From Leifsonia tongyongensis (GTDB taxonomy: Bacteria; Actinomycetota; Actinomycetes; Actinomycetales; Microbacteriaceae), in NCBI RefSeq assembly GCF_010686705.1, contig NZ_JAAGWY010000004.1, positions 124,001 through 188,000 of the forward strand: a stretch of DNA of 64,000 nucleotides, written 5' to 3'. The position numbers were made by a program, and so were the translations under genes. Position 1 is the first letter of the stretch. The number at the start of each line of letters is the position of its first letter. The notes beneath the pieces were generated by a model. That model was not told the DNA's origin, searched no databases, and worked only from the letters and a program-made list of their open reading frames with translations. Positions 27,460 through 35,407 of the stretch are shown in pieces.

Positions 27460-28458
27460 CACCCGGATGGAACCGACGGGCACCCCTCCGCCGAGCACGG
27501 CCAGGTCGAGCTCCGGGGTCAGAGCGTCGACGTCGGCCGACGCGATCGCACCGGCGTCGACGAGCAGCCGCAGTGCGACGATCGAGGCGGCGCGCAGGCT
27601 TCCGTCGAGCATCTTGAGTGCGACCGTCGTTCCGTCGGCGGCGGCCATCACCATCACGCCTTCCGCGCCGAGTTTGGCGAACACGCCGAGACGATCGATG
27701 ACGACGGTGTTGGCCCGGCCGGGGCCGTCGATGGCCCAGCCGTCGGCCAGCACGGCGTTCCTCAGGATGGCCGCGTTGCGGTACAGCGCGAACGGCGACC
27801 CCGATGACGCGGTCGCGATCCGGTGGATGCCGCGTGCGAGTGCCTCGAGCGTCATGGCGTAGACGGGCGCGCCGCAGCCGTCCACCGCCGTGGCGGCCAC
27901 CTTCTCGCCGGTCAGGCGTTCGATGGTCTCGCGGATGCGCACCTGAAGCGGATGCTGCGGGTCCAGGTACGTGTCGGTCGGCCATCCGTTCGCCACACAG
28001 GCGAGCAGCATGGCTGCGTGCTTGCCGGAGCAGTTCATGTACAGGCGCTGCTTCGTCTCGCCGGCGCGGATGACGGTCTCCCGCGCTCCTGCGTCGAGGG
28101 GCCAGTCGCGCGGGCATTGCAGGGCGCTCTCGGGAAGCTGCGCCTGGGCCAGCAGTCCGCGGACGACGGACAGGTGGGCAGGGGTGCCGCCGTGGCTGGC
28201 CGTTGCGAGCACCGCTGCCGGTCCGTCGAGTGGGACGCCCGCGCCCATGACGGCGATCGCCTGGAACGGTTTCATGCTGGAGCGCGGGAAGATGAGCGCC
28301 TCCGGGCTGCCGAGCTTCCTGACCACGCTGCCGTCGGGACCCAGCACGACGGCCGAGCCGAGGTGGCGCGATTCGGCGAAGCCGCCGCGTTCGACCACGG
28401 CGAGCTGGACGGCTTCCGCTCCGGTGAACGTGCCGAGCGGCGTGGCTCCCAGGCTCAC
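27445..28458 (-). CDS. L-asparaginase, Rhizobium AnsA-like family
   Basis: A 337-residue protein of the asparaginase II family first known from Rhizobium etli, unrelated to the E. coli type. Recognised motifs are RSSMKPFQAIAVM near residue 70, SHGGTPAHLSVV and NCSGKHAAML near 144 (the Ser/Lys region of this family). The GTG at 28458 overlaps the stop of the GabT gene upstream, so the two are translationally coupled. It would release aspartate and ammonia from asparagine. The pairing with GabT suggests amino-acid nitrogen use. No signal peptide is seen. Confidence 0.9.
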   Translation of the reverse strand: MSLGATPLGTFTGAEAVQLAVVERGGFAESRHLGSAVVLGPDGSVVRKLGSPEALIFPRSSMKPFQAIAVMGAGVPLDGPAAVLATASHGGTPAHLSVVRGLLAQAQLPESALQCPRDWPLDAGARETVIRAGETKQRLYMNCSGKHAAMLLACVANGWPTDTYLDPQHPLQVRIRETIERLTGEKVAATAVDGCGAPVYAMTLEALARGIHRIATASSGSPFALYRNAAILRNAVLADGWAIDGPGRANTVVIDRLGVFAKLGAEGVMVMAAADGTTVALKMLDGSLRAASIVALRLLVDAGAIASADVDALTPELDLAVLGGGVPVGSIRVAYPQ

Positions 28459-29828
28459 AGGGTCGCGAAAGCGTCGTCGAGCACCGAGACGGCGTCGGCG
28501 ATCAGCTCGTCGGTGACGGCGAGGCTCGGCAGGAAGCGCAGGACGTTGCCGTAGGTTCCCGCGGTGAGCACGAGCACGCCGTGCTGCGCCGCGTAGGCCG
28601 CGATCGCGCTGACCGCTGCGGCGTTGGGCTCCTTCGTCGTGGACGCCGTTCCCGGCTGGACGAGTTCGATGGCGAGCATCGCGCCGATCCCGCGCACGTC
28701 TCCGATGATGTCGTACTTCTCCTGGAGGGCGAGTAGCGCCGGCTTGAGGGCGGCTTCGATTCTGCGCCCTTCGGCCAGGAGGTTGCTCCGCTCGATCTCC
28801 TCGAACACAGCGACGGCTGCCGCGGCGGCGACCGGGTTACCCCCGAAGGTGCCGCCCAGGCCGCCGGGGTGCGACGAGTCCATGATCTCGGCCCGTCCCG
28901 TGACGGCGGCCAGGGGGAGCCCGCCCGCGATGCCTTTCGCGCTCAGCACGAGATCGGGGACCAGGCCGAAGTGCTCGCTCGCGTAGTACGCGCCCGTGCG
29001 CGCCATGCCGCTCTGGATCTCGTCGGCGATGAACACGACGCCGTTCGCGGTGCACCACTCCTGGAGTGCGGGGAGGTAGCCGTCTGCGGGAACCATGAAG
29101 CCGCCCTCGCCCTGGATCGGCTCGACGACGAGGCACGCGAGGTCGGCCGCGCCCACGATCTTCTCCAGGTAGGCGATGGTGCGCGCAGCGGCATCCGCCC
29201 CGCCCAGGCCGTCGTGGTAGGGGTACGAGCTCGGGGCGTGGTAGACGTCGCCGGCGAACGGGCCGAAGCCGGCGCCGTACGGCATCGCCTTGAAGTTCAT
29301 CGCCATTGTGAGGTTGGTGCGGCCGTGGTAGGCGTGGTCGAGCACGGCGACGCCGCGGCGTCCCGTGTACTTGCGCGCGATCTTGACGCCGTTCTCGACG
29401 GCCTCGGCGCCGGAGTTGACGAGCACCGTCTTCTTCGCGTGGTCGCCCGGCGTGTGCTCGGCGAGAAGCTCGGCGACGCGTACGTACTCCTCGTACGGCG
29501 TGACCGTGAAGAGGGTGTGGATGACGTCCTGGAGCTGCGCCGCTGCAGCCTGGACGACCGTCTTCTCGGTGTGGCCGATGGTGGTCACACCGATGCCGGC
29601 GCCGAAGTCAACGAACTGGTTGCCGTCGACGTCGACGAGGATGGCACCGTTCGCCTTGGCGATGTAGACGGGGAGGATGGAGGATACGCCCGTCGGCACG
29701 ACGGCCAGCCGGCGCTCGTGCAGCGCCTGCGACCGGGGGCCGGGGATCGCCGTGACGATGCGGCGTTCCTGCGGGATGGAGACGACGGGGGCGTCCGAGG
29801 ACGCAGCGGTGCTCAGCGTTTCAGTCAT
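28455..29828 (-). CDS. gabT: 4-aminobutyrate aminotransferase, copy 1
   Basis: A 457-residue class III aminotransferase. VPTGVSSILPVYIAKANGAI opens the core. NSGAEAVENGVKIARKYTGR is the cofactor phosphate region, IADEIQSGMARTG holds the cofactor Asp, and SAKGIAGGLPL contains Lys298 for the Schiff base. It moves the amino group of GABA to 2-oxoglutarate, giving succinate semialdehyde. The ATG at 29828 is preferred over upstream in-frame codons because the preceding residues lack family similarity; TAAACT lies eight bases before it. A second GabT-like gene is at 32936. Confidence 0.93.
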   Translation of the reverse strand: MTETLSTAASSDAPVVSIPQERRIVTAIPGPRSQALHERRLAVVPTGVSSILPVYIAKANGAILVDVDGNQFVDFGAGIGVTTIGHTEKTVVQAAAAQLQDVIHTLFTVTPYEEYVRVAELLAEHTPGDHAKKTVLVNSGAEAVENGVKIARKYTGRRGVAVLDHAYHGRTNLTMAMNFKAMPYGAGFGPFAGDVYHAPSSYPYHDGLGGADAAARTIAYLEKIVGAADLACLVVEPIQGEGGFMVPADGYLPALQEWCTANGVVFIADEIQSGMARTGAYYASEHFGLVPDLVLSAKGIAGGLPLAAVTGRAEIMDSSHPGGLGGTFGGNPVAAAAAVAVFEEIERSNLLAEGRRIEAALKPALLALQEKYDIIGDVRGIGAMLAIELVQPGTASTTKEPNAAAVSAIAAYAAQHGVLVLTAGTYGNVLRFLPSLAVTDELIADAVSVLDDAFATL

Positions 29829-29871
29829 GATGGGCAAGTTTAGCCCGGCCCGAACCGTCCGCTGCTGCTGA

Positions 29872-29883
29872 CAGAATCGGATC
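29872..29883 (+). promoter_or_regulatory. Leaderless-type -10 of the OsmC gene
   Basis: CAGAAT at 29872-29877 lies six bases before the ATG at 29884; no ribosome-binding sequence intervenes. The same hexamer and spacing occur at the Lrp-type gene (5538). Confidence 0.5.
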
Positions 29884-30357
29884 ATGAAGAACGCACACCG
29901 TTACGAGGTCTACCTCGAGTGGACTGGAAATCGCGGCACGGGCACGAGCGCATATCGTGCGTACGGCCGCGACCATCTCGTGTCGGTCGAGGGCAAGCAC
30001 GACATCGAGGGGTCGTCCGATCGCGTCTTCTTCGGCGACCGGGATCGCTGGAACCCCGAGGAACTCCTGCTCACCGCCCTGAGCCAGTGCCACATGCTCA
30101 GCTACCTCCACGTCGCGACGAATCACGGCGTCGTCGTCGTCGGCTACACCGACGAACCGACGGGCGTCATGGAGGAGACGGGGAACGGCGGCGGCCACTT
30201 CACGAGTGTGACCCTGCGGCCGCGTGTGACCGTCCTCGAACCGGGGATGCTCGAGACCGCGAAGTCCCTCCACCACGAAGCGTCCGAGTTGTGTTTCATC
30301 GCGTCTTCGGTGAATTTCCCCGTCCTCCACGAGCCGGAGACGTTCGTCGTCGCCTGA
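29884..30357 (+). CDS. OsmC-family peroxide-detoxifying protein
   Basis: A 157-residue protein of the OsmC/Ohr fold. The first half has the long beta strands and the PEELLLTALSQCHMLSYL helix with one redox Cys. The second Cys is in ELCFIASSVNFPV. This two-Cys spacing is that of thiol peroxidases reducing organic hydroperoxides in the cytoplasm. It is divergent from gabT with 55 bases between the starts and convergent with a small unknown gene. Expected to be stress-linked, but no operator is evident. Confidence 0.92.
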   Translation: MKNAHRYEVYLEWTGNRGTGTSAYRAYGRDHLVSVEGKHDIEGSSDRVFFGDRDRWNPEELLLTALSQCHMLSYLHVATNHGVVVVGYTDEPTGVMEETGNGGGHFTSVTLRPRVTVLEPGMLETAKSLHHEASELCFIASSVNFPVLHEPETFVVA

Positions 30358-30371
30358 GCGCCGACCCGGAT

Positions 30372-30623
30372 TCAGGCGGTGGCGCACCCCGCGGCTGCCG
30401 CGCCCATCGTGGGCGCTACCGTACGCGGTGCCGGGGCCTTCTCCACAGCGCGCGCCTGCGCCGCCTGCTCTGCCCGCCGGTGCAGAACATCGGCCCAGTG
30501 CTGGTCGCGTGCGCGCTCCGCCTCCCGGACGCGCGCATCCCGCTGCCGCCGCATCAGCCGGTCTTCGTTTTCGCGTTCACGGAACTGCGAGGTGCTGATG
30601 AGCCAGACTGCAAGCGGATGCAT
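30372..30623 (-). CDS. Small charged helical protein, unknown function
   Basis: An 83-residue protein. The ATG at 30623 has an excellent GGAGG five bases upstream, which is the main evidence that it is real. After a short hydrophobic start (MHPLAVWLIS) it is dominated by Arg, Glu and Ala in a heptad-like pattern (about 14-65) suggesting a coiled coil. It ends in an Ala/Pro-rich tail with one Cys. It is transcribed away from the CGNR regulator gene, and its promoter lies in the shared GTTAC-rich operator region, so it is a likely target of that regulator. I recognise no family. Confidence 0.6.
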   Translation of the reverse strand: MHPLAVWLISTSQFRERENEDRLMRRQRDARVREAERARDQHWADVLHRRAEQAAQARAVEKAPAPRTVAPTMGAAAAGCATA

Positions 30624-30637
30624 GATGTCCTCCTACG

Positions 30638-30708
30638 ACGATGTAACCTGCAAACCCTTTTTGCTAGTTACATCGTAACGTAACCAGCTATTGGGTTACA
30701 ATGGTTAT
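30638..30708. promoter_or_regulatory. GTTAC operator cluster with leaderless promoter
   Basis: A perfect 10-base inverted repeat, ACGATGTAAC (30638-30647) and GTTACATCGT (30667-30676), lies in the gap between the small gene and the CGNR gene. Further GTAAC/GTTAC copies are at 30675-30679, 30680-30684 and 30695-30699. The last overlaps a perfect -10 hexamer TACAAT (30697-30702) six bases before the CGNR ATG. Five copies within about 60 bases of a GC-rich genome point to a cooperative operator. Confidence 0.75.
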
Positions 30709-31215
30709 ATGCGTACGAATGCACCCGCGGTCGAGGAGCGCGAGACCGAACGTGAACCCGAGCTCGGAGCCGGGCTTCTGGTCGATTTCCTCAACACGCT
30801 CGACATCGAGGAGGGCACCGACCTGCTCGACGACGCAGCGGCCTTCGACGCCTGGTGCGACACGCATGCGGTGAGTGCGGGCGATCGTGCGGAGGCGAAG
30901 TCGGTGAGGGATGCGCTCCGTTCGTTCCTCGACGGTGAATCGCCGTCGCTCCCGAGCCTGGAGCTGGAGACGACGTGCGGCGACCGCGGAGTGGCCCTGC
31001 GTGCGCGCACCGCGGCCGAGGCGGCCGTCGCCTCATCGGTCGTGCTGAGCATCCAGGGGTCGATGGGGCGCGTCAGGCTGTGTGCCGCCGAGGACTGCCG
31101 CTGGGCGTTCTACGACCGTTCGAAGAACGGCTCCCGCACCTGGTGCAGCATGGGCGTGTGTGGCAACCGCCAGAAGGCGCGTACCTACCGCGCCAAAGGC
31201 TCCCCTGACGACTGA
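30709..31215 (+). CDS. CGNR zinc-finger (ABATE-domain) regulator
   Basis: A 168-residue protein. The N-terminal ABATE-type domain begins with LGAGLLVDFLNTLD, and the C-terminal CGNR zinc finger is complete: CAAEDCRWAFYDRSKNGSR, then WCSMGVCGNRQKA, with four cysteines. Members are considered DNA-binding, stress-linked regulators. The ATG at 30709 lies six bases after TACAAT without a ribosome site, so the mRNA is probably leaderless; an in-frame TTG at 30691 would overlap the promoter. The GTTAC repeats around the promoter suggest autoregulation. Confidence 0.88.
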   Translation: MRTNAPAVEERETEREPELGAGLLVDFLNTLDIEEGTDLLDDAAAFDAWCDTHAVSAGDRAEAKSVRDALRSFLDGESPSLPSLELETTCGDRGVALRARTAAEAAVASSVVLSIQGSMGRVRLCAAEDCRWAFYDRSKNGSRTWCSMGVCGNRQKARTYRAKGSPDD

Positions 31216-31230
31216 CGCCGCGACGGCGGG

Positions 31231-32040
31231 TTAGAGGCGCTCGTGGGGGAGAGCCCGCCTGACGCGCTCGACAGTCGTCGCGGGCGGCGCCTCGTTGTAC
31301 TTGTTGGCCAGTTCCTGCCCGGTGAGCGCGTGGATGGCAGCCATCACTTCGTCGGTCGCCTGCCGCCTGGCGCGGCCCGAGTCCGGGCTGCCGTAGTGCG
31401 ACAGGTCGATCGGCTTGCCGAAGGTCACGGTGATGGGCCTCACCCGCGGCACCTTCGTGCCGACAGGCTGCAGTTCGTTCGTCCCGATCAGCCCGACCGG
31501 CACGACCGGGGCGCCCGTCGTGAGCGCCAGCCACGCGATGCCCGTGCGCCCCTTGTAGAGGCGGCCATCGAGCGAGCGGGTCCCTTCCGGGTAGAGCGCG
31601 AAGGCGGCCCCCGTGTCGAGGATGCGCTTGCTCTGCTCGAGCGCCTCCTGTGCGGCCTGGCCGGCGCCGCGCTCGACGCCCACAGCCCCGATGGCCGTGA
31701 AGAACGTGCGGGAGAGTGCGCCCTTGACGCCGGTCCCCGTGAAGTAATGCGACTTGGCCAGGAACTGCACTCTGCGGGGAGCCATCAGCGGTATGGCTAC
31801 CGAGTCGATGAACGACAGGTGGTTGCTGGCGAGGATCACCGGCCCCTTGCGAGGAACGTTCTTGCGCCCGATGACGGTGGGCCGGTAGACGAGTCGCGCG
31901 ATCGGTGCGACGACGGTGCGGATGAACAGGTAGAGGAAGCCGGGGCGGCGTGGTTCCTCCGTCGTCCCGCCATCGGGTTCGATTTCCGTCACGTCATTGA
32001 GCGTAGCGACAAATGTATTCCGCTGCCGGAATGGCCTCAT
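31231..32040 (-). CDS. plsC: 1-acyl-sn-glycerol-3-phosphate acyltransferase
   Basis: A 269-residue membrane-associated acyltransferase. The catalytic NHLSFID motif (the NHX4D type) is near residue 70. YPEGTRSLDGRLYKGRTG binds the glycerol phosphate, and VVPVGLIG follows. It acylates lysophosphatidic acid in phospholipid synthesis. The ATG at 32040 overlaps the stop of the secreted-protein gene upstream (ATGA). An in-frame GTG at 31992, preceded by a -10-like TACATT, would give a more usual N terminus and may be the real start. Confidence 0.9.
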   Translation of the reverse strand: MRPFRQRNTFVATLNDVTEIEPDGGTTEEPRRPGFLYLFIRTVVAPIARLVYRPTVIGRKNVPRKGPVILASNHLSFIDSVAIPLMAPRRVQFLAKSHYFTGTGVKGALSRTFFTAIGAVGVERGAGQAAQEALEQSKRILDTGAAFALYPEGTRSLDGRLYKGRTGIAWLALTTGAPVVPVGLIGTNELQPVGTKVPRVRPITVTFGKPIDLSHYGSPDSGRARRQATDEVMAAIHALTGQELANKYNEAPPATTVERVRRALPHERL

Positions 32041-32924
32041 CGGCCCGAAGCCATGGCAGCGAAGTCGAATGGCTGGTCAGAAGGACAATCCTGACCGCCG
32101 ACGAAGTTGAGGCATGCCGGGAGGATGCCGGGGAACCTCACCGTGAGGGGCGACCCGAACCACTGGTTGAAGATGCGCGAGAAATTCAGGTTGCCGAACG
32201 TCGAGCAGGAGCCCGCCGGACCTTTGGGGTGCGCGAGCGTCTCCGCGTTGGGCTGGTACGGCGTGTAGTTGTAGAGGTTCGCGGTCGCCTGGTCCGCGAT
32301 GTGCACGGTGCTCGAGCCGCACGCCGCATCCGGGTGGTACTGCACCGGCACCCGGCCGATCCGGTAATGCCATTCGCCGGGATGCAGTGTGTATTCCCTG
32401 AACTGCCACGCAGCGCGATACACCTGGTTGAAGAAGCCGAGGTACTTCTTGTCGCAGGCGGCCGTGTCGGGGCAGGCGTACCCCGTCGCCTTCGCATAGC
32501 CGGAGGCGCTCGGTGCGGTCAGCAGGGACTGCTCCTTCTGGAGCAGGACGAGCAGCACCTGCGGGTTGATACCGCAGGCGACGGCGACGCGCTCGATGAT
32601 GCTGCTGGCCGCTTCGTTCCGGCGCCCGGTGATCGCGTCGCAATGCCCGGCGCCCTGGTCGGGGATGCTGCGGCTGTCGGCCGAATAGTCCGCCAGGCAC
32701 GGGGACGTGTCCTTCGGCTTGCAGGTGCGGGCTTCGAGGAACGCCTGGATGTCCCGCGCAGACATCGACTGGTAGTTGTAGAACGTGTCGTCGCTGATGA
32801 TCAGGCCGGGGTGGAACGGCGGGTCGGATGCGGCTGCCGCGGGCGCTGCGAAAAGCGTCACGACGACAGCGATCGCTGCTGCCGACGCGCCGACGATCGT
32901 GGCGGCCCTGCCGCGGAGTCCCAT
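32037..32924 (-). CDS. Secreted lysozyme-like protein of unknown function
   Basis: A 295-residue protein with a classical signal peptide ending near AAPAAAAS (about residue 33). The mature part begins FHPGLIISDDTFYNYQSM and continues SARDIQAFLEAR, a family often seen in actinobacterial secretomes. VLLVLLQKEQSLLT resembles the catalytic-Glu helix of lytic transglycosylases, so a peptidoglycan-cleaving role is possible. Eight cysteines suggest disulfides. It begins 11 bases after gabT copy 2 and overlaps plsC by four bases. No clear ribosome site is visible, so its start is less certain than its frame. Confidence 0.75.
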   Translation of the reverse strand: MGLRGRAATIVGASAAAIAVVVTLFAAPAAAASDPPFHPGLIISDDTFYNYQSMSARDIQAFLEARTCKPKDTSPCLADYSADSRSIPDQGAGHCDAITGRRNEAASSIIERVAVACGINPQVLLVLLQKEQSLLTAPSASGYAKATGYACPDTAACDKKYLGFFNQVYRAAWQFREYTLHPGEWHYRIGRVPVQYHPDAACGSSTVHIADQATANLYNYTPYQPNAETLAHPKGPAGSCSTFGNLNFSRIFNQWFGSPLTVRFPGILPACLNFVGGQDCPSDQPFDFAAMASGR

Positions 32925-32930
32925 GCCGCG

Positions 32931-32948
32931 CCGATTCAGTTGAATCGG
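32931..32948. repeat. 18-bp perfect palindrome at the end of gabT copy 2
   Basis: CCGATTCA (32931-32938), GT, TGAATCGG (32941-32948). It spans the stop codon of the minus-strand aminotransferase and sits 6 bases before the ATG of the secreted protein. A 2-base centre is poor for a hairpin, so a protein site is as likely. Confidence 0.5.
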
Positions 32949-34273
32949 GCGAGAGCTTCTTCGATGACGGTCGCCGCGTCGTCGATGAGCTCTTCGCTGA
33001 TGATCACCGACGGCATGATGCGCAGCACGCTGTCCCAGCTGCCCGCGTCGAGCGCGATGACGCCGTTCGACGTGGCGTGCCTGAGCACGGCCGTCAGGGC
33101 CTCGGGGTTGGGCTTCTTCGAGCCGGGGTGAACGAGCTCGACACCGAACATCGCGCCTTTGCCGCGCACCTCGCCGACGACGGCGAACCGATCCGCCCAG
33201 TCACCGATGCGCGCGAGGAGTGCGCGCTCGACGCGCTGCGCTTCGGCCAGCAGCCCTTCGCTCTCGATCACGTCGAAGACGGCGAGGGCGGCGGCCGTCG
33301 AGACCGGGTTGCCGCCGAACGTGCCGCCGATCCCACCGGGCTGGACCGCATCCATGATCTCCGCCCGACCGGTGACGGCGGCGAGCGGGAACCCGCCGGC
33401 GATGCCCTTGGCGCTCGTGACGAGGTCGGGCACGACGCCGTGGTGCTCGATCGAGTACCACGTGCCGGTGCGGCCGATGCCGGCCTGGATCTCGTCGGCG
33501 ACGAACACGATGCCGTTCTCGGTGCAGAACTCGCTGAGTCGGCGGAAGAAGCCGTCCGCCGGGATGATGATGCCCCCGTCGCCCTGGATCGGTTCGACGA
33601 ACAGGGCCGCGAGCTCGGTCGCCCCGATGTGCGTGTTGATGTAGTCGATGGTGCGCTCGGCGGCTTCTTCGCCCGTCATGCCGTCGGGGTCGCGGAAGGG
33701 GTAGCTGATCGGCACGCTGTACAGCTCGCCGGGGAACGGTCCCATGCCCGCACGCTCTGGCCAGGGCCGGTAGGTCATCGCCATCGTGAGGTTCGTGCGC
33801 CCATGGAACGCGTGGTCGAGGGATGCGATGGCACGCCTGCCGGTGAACTTGCGGGCGATCTTCACCGCGTTCTCGACCGCCTCGGCCCCGGAGTTGACGA
33901 GGATGGAGTGCTTCTCGAAGTCGCCGGGCGTGATCTGTGCAAGCTTCTCGGCGACGCGGACGTAGTTCTCGTACGGCGTGACCGTGAACAGCGTGTGGGT
34001 GAGCTTCGCCGCCTGCTCCGCCGCCGCAGCCGCGACCGCGGGATGGGCATGCCCGATCGTGGTCACGCCGATGCCGCAGCCGAGGTCGATGAGGTGGTTT
34101 CCGTCCACGTCGACCAGGATCGCGCCCGAACCGCTCTCCATGTAGATGTTCGCCAGAGTGCCCGCGCCGCGGCTGACGGAGGCGACCCTGCGCTCCTGCA
34201 GCGCGATCGAACGCGGACCGGGGAGGTCGGTGACGAGCTTGCGGGCCTGCGGAACGGAGAAGTCACGTGTCAT
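32936..34273 (-). CDS. gabT: 4-aminobutyrate aminotransferase, copy 2
   Basis: A 445-residue class III aminotransferase closely related to the one at 28455. It shares NSGAEAVENAVKIARKFTGR, VADEIQAGIGRTG and SAKGIAGGFPLAAVTGR with Schiff-base Lys289. Conserved blocks are nearly identical, but the N termini differ. It should also act on GABA or a related omega-amino acid such as beta-alanine or 5-aminovalerate. The ATG at 34273 follows TACGAT by exactly six bases, all G, so the apparent GGGGGG ribosome site may simply be a leaderless spacer. It is divergent from the FKBP lipoprotein gene. Confidence 0.92.
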   Translation of the reverse strand: MTRDFSVPQARKLVTDLPGPRSIALQERRVASVSRGAGTLANIYMESGSGAILVDVDGNHLIDLGCGIGVTTIGHAHPAVAAAAAEQAAKLTHTLFTVTPYENYVRVAEKLAQITPGDFEKHSILVNSGAEAVENAVKIARKFTGRRAIASLDHAFHGRTNLTMAMTYRPWPERAGMGPFPGELYSVPISYPFRDPDGMTGEEAAERTIDYINTHIGATELAALFVEPIQGDGGIIIPADGFFRRLSEFCTENGIVFVADEIQAGIGRTGTWYSIEHHGVVPDLVTSAKGIAGGFPLAAVTGRAEIMDAVQPGGIGGTFGGNPVSTAAALAVFDVIESEGLLAEAQRVERALLARIGDWADRFAVVGEVRGKGAMFGVELVHPGSKKPNPEALTAVLRHATSNGVIALDAGSWDSVLRIMPSVIISEELIDDAATVIEEALARFN

Positions 34274-34279
34274 CCCCCC

Positions 34280-34285
34280 ATCGTA
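34280..34285 (-). promoter_or_regulatory. Leaderless-type -10 of gabT copy 2
   Basis: On the minus strand TACGAT lies six bases before the ATG at 34273. The 149-base gap to the FKBP gene shows no other clear signal except a TAGGTC at 34377-34382 facing right. Confidence 0.55.
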
Positions 34286-34422
34286 GGTCGACCGTGTTTC
34301 CGGCTCGTCACCGCGCGGCCGCGCGGGCGAATGGACAGGAGGTGTTAAGGCCACTGTCAGCTTGGACAAAGGCCGATAGGTCAGACTGGGTGCCTCCCCT
34401 CTCGACTTCCGAAAGTGATCCC

Positions 34423-35391
34423 GTGCGCAAAACCCTCTCCCTGATCGTCGCCACCGGCGCCATCCTCGCTCTTGCGGCCTGCAGCTCGGGTTCCCCGGCG
34501 CCAACGTCGACTTCGACGTCCGCCTCCGGCGCGAAGTGCGTGAGCACCCCCTCGGGCTCGATCTCCGACTCGGTGAAAGTGACCGGCGACTTCCGCGCAA
34601 CGCCGACGGTGAAGTTCTCGGCGCCGCTGAAGGCGACCTCGATCCAGCGCACCGTCGTCATCAAGGGCGACGGGGCCGACGTCAAGCCGTCGAGCACGGT
34701 CGACATCGCGCTCGCCGCCTACAACGGCACGACCGGCAAGCTTCTCAGCGCGAGCGGGTTCGACAAGACCAGCCCCGTGCCGATCGTCGTCGACGCCACC
34801 CAGTACGTGCCCGGTCTCGTGCGCACGATCGAGTGCGTCCCGGTCGGCTCGCGTGTCGTCACCACCTCGAGCGTGAAGGATTCGTTCGGCAGCGCCAACA
34901 CCTCGAGCCTGGGGCTTAAGGCGACCGACACGGTCGTCTTCGTCGCCGACGTCGTGGATGTGGTGCCGACCCGTGCCAACGGCACGCCGGTCGCGCCGAC
35001 CCCCGGTTTTCCCACGGTGAAGCTCTCCACGACCGGTCAGCCGACCGTCACCATCCCGAAGAGCGCGCCGCCGACCACGACGAAGATCGCCCTGCTCAAG
35101 CAGGGTGACGGCGCCGTCGTCACCTCGGCCGACACGATCTCGCTGCAGTACCAGGGTGTGCTCTGGCGTACCGGCAAGGTCTTCGACCAGAGCTGGGGCC
35201 GCGGGGTGTACAGCGGGCCGGTCACCGGCTTCGTTCCCGGCTTCACGAAGGCCCTCGAAGGCCAGAAGGTCGGTTCGCAGGTCCTCGTGGTCATCCCGCC
35301 GGCCGACGGCTACGGCTCGAAGGGCAACGGCGAGATCAAGGGCACCGACACCATGGTGTTCGTGATCGACATCGTGAAGACCACGCACTAG
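34423..35391 (+). CDS. FKBP-type peptidyl-prolyl isomerase lipoprotein
   Basis: A 322-residue exported lipoprotein. The signal peptide is VRKTLSLIVATGAILALAAC with the lipobox LAAC at residues 17-20, followed by a Ser/Thr/Pro-rich linker. The first half shows a degenerate FKBP-like domain (about 40-190). The C-terminal half has a typical FKBP domain: ISLQYQGVLWRTGKVFDQSW, GPVTGFVPGFTKALEG, KVGSQVLVVIPPADGYG. It should speed proline isomerisation in exported proteins outside the membrane. The GTG at 34423 gives a standard lipoprotein signal; an in-frame GTG at 34390 would add 11 residues. Confidence 0.92.
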   Translation: MRKTLSLIVATGAILALAACSSGSPAPTSTSTSASGAKCVSTPSGSISDSVKVTGDFRATPTVKFSAPLKATSIQRTVVIKGDGADVKPSSTVDIALAAYNGTTGKLLSASGFDKTSPVPIVVDATQYVPGLVRTIECVPVGSRVVTTSSVKDSFGSANTSSLGLKATDTVVFVADVVDVVPTRANGTPVAPTPGFPTVKLSTTGQPTVTIPKSAPPTTTKIALLKQGDGAVVTSADTISLQYQGVLWRTGKVFDQSWGRGVYSGPVTGFVPGFTKALEGQKVGSQVLVVIPPADGYGSKGNGEIKGTDTMVFVIDIVKTTH

Positions 35392-35395
35392 CCCG

Positions 35396-35407
35396 TAGCA
35401 TGGCCCT
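35396..35407 (+). promoter_or_regulatory. Leaderless-type -10 of dxr
   Basis: TAGCAT at 35396-35401, then six bases, then the GTG at 35408. The hexamer begins four bases after the FKBP stop. Confidence 0.6.
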
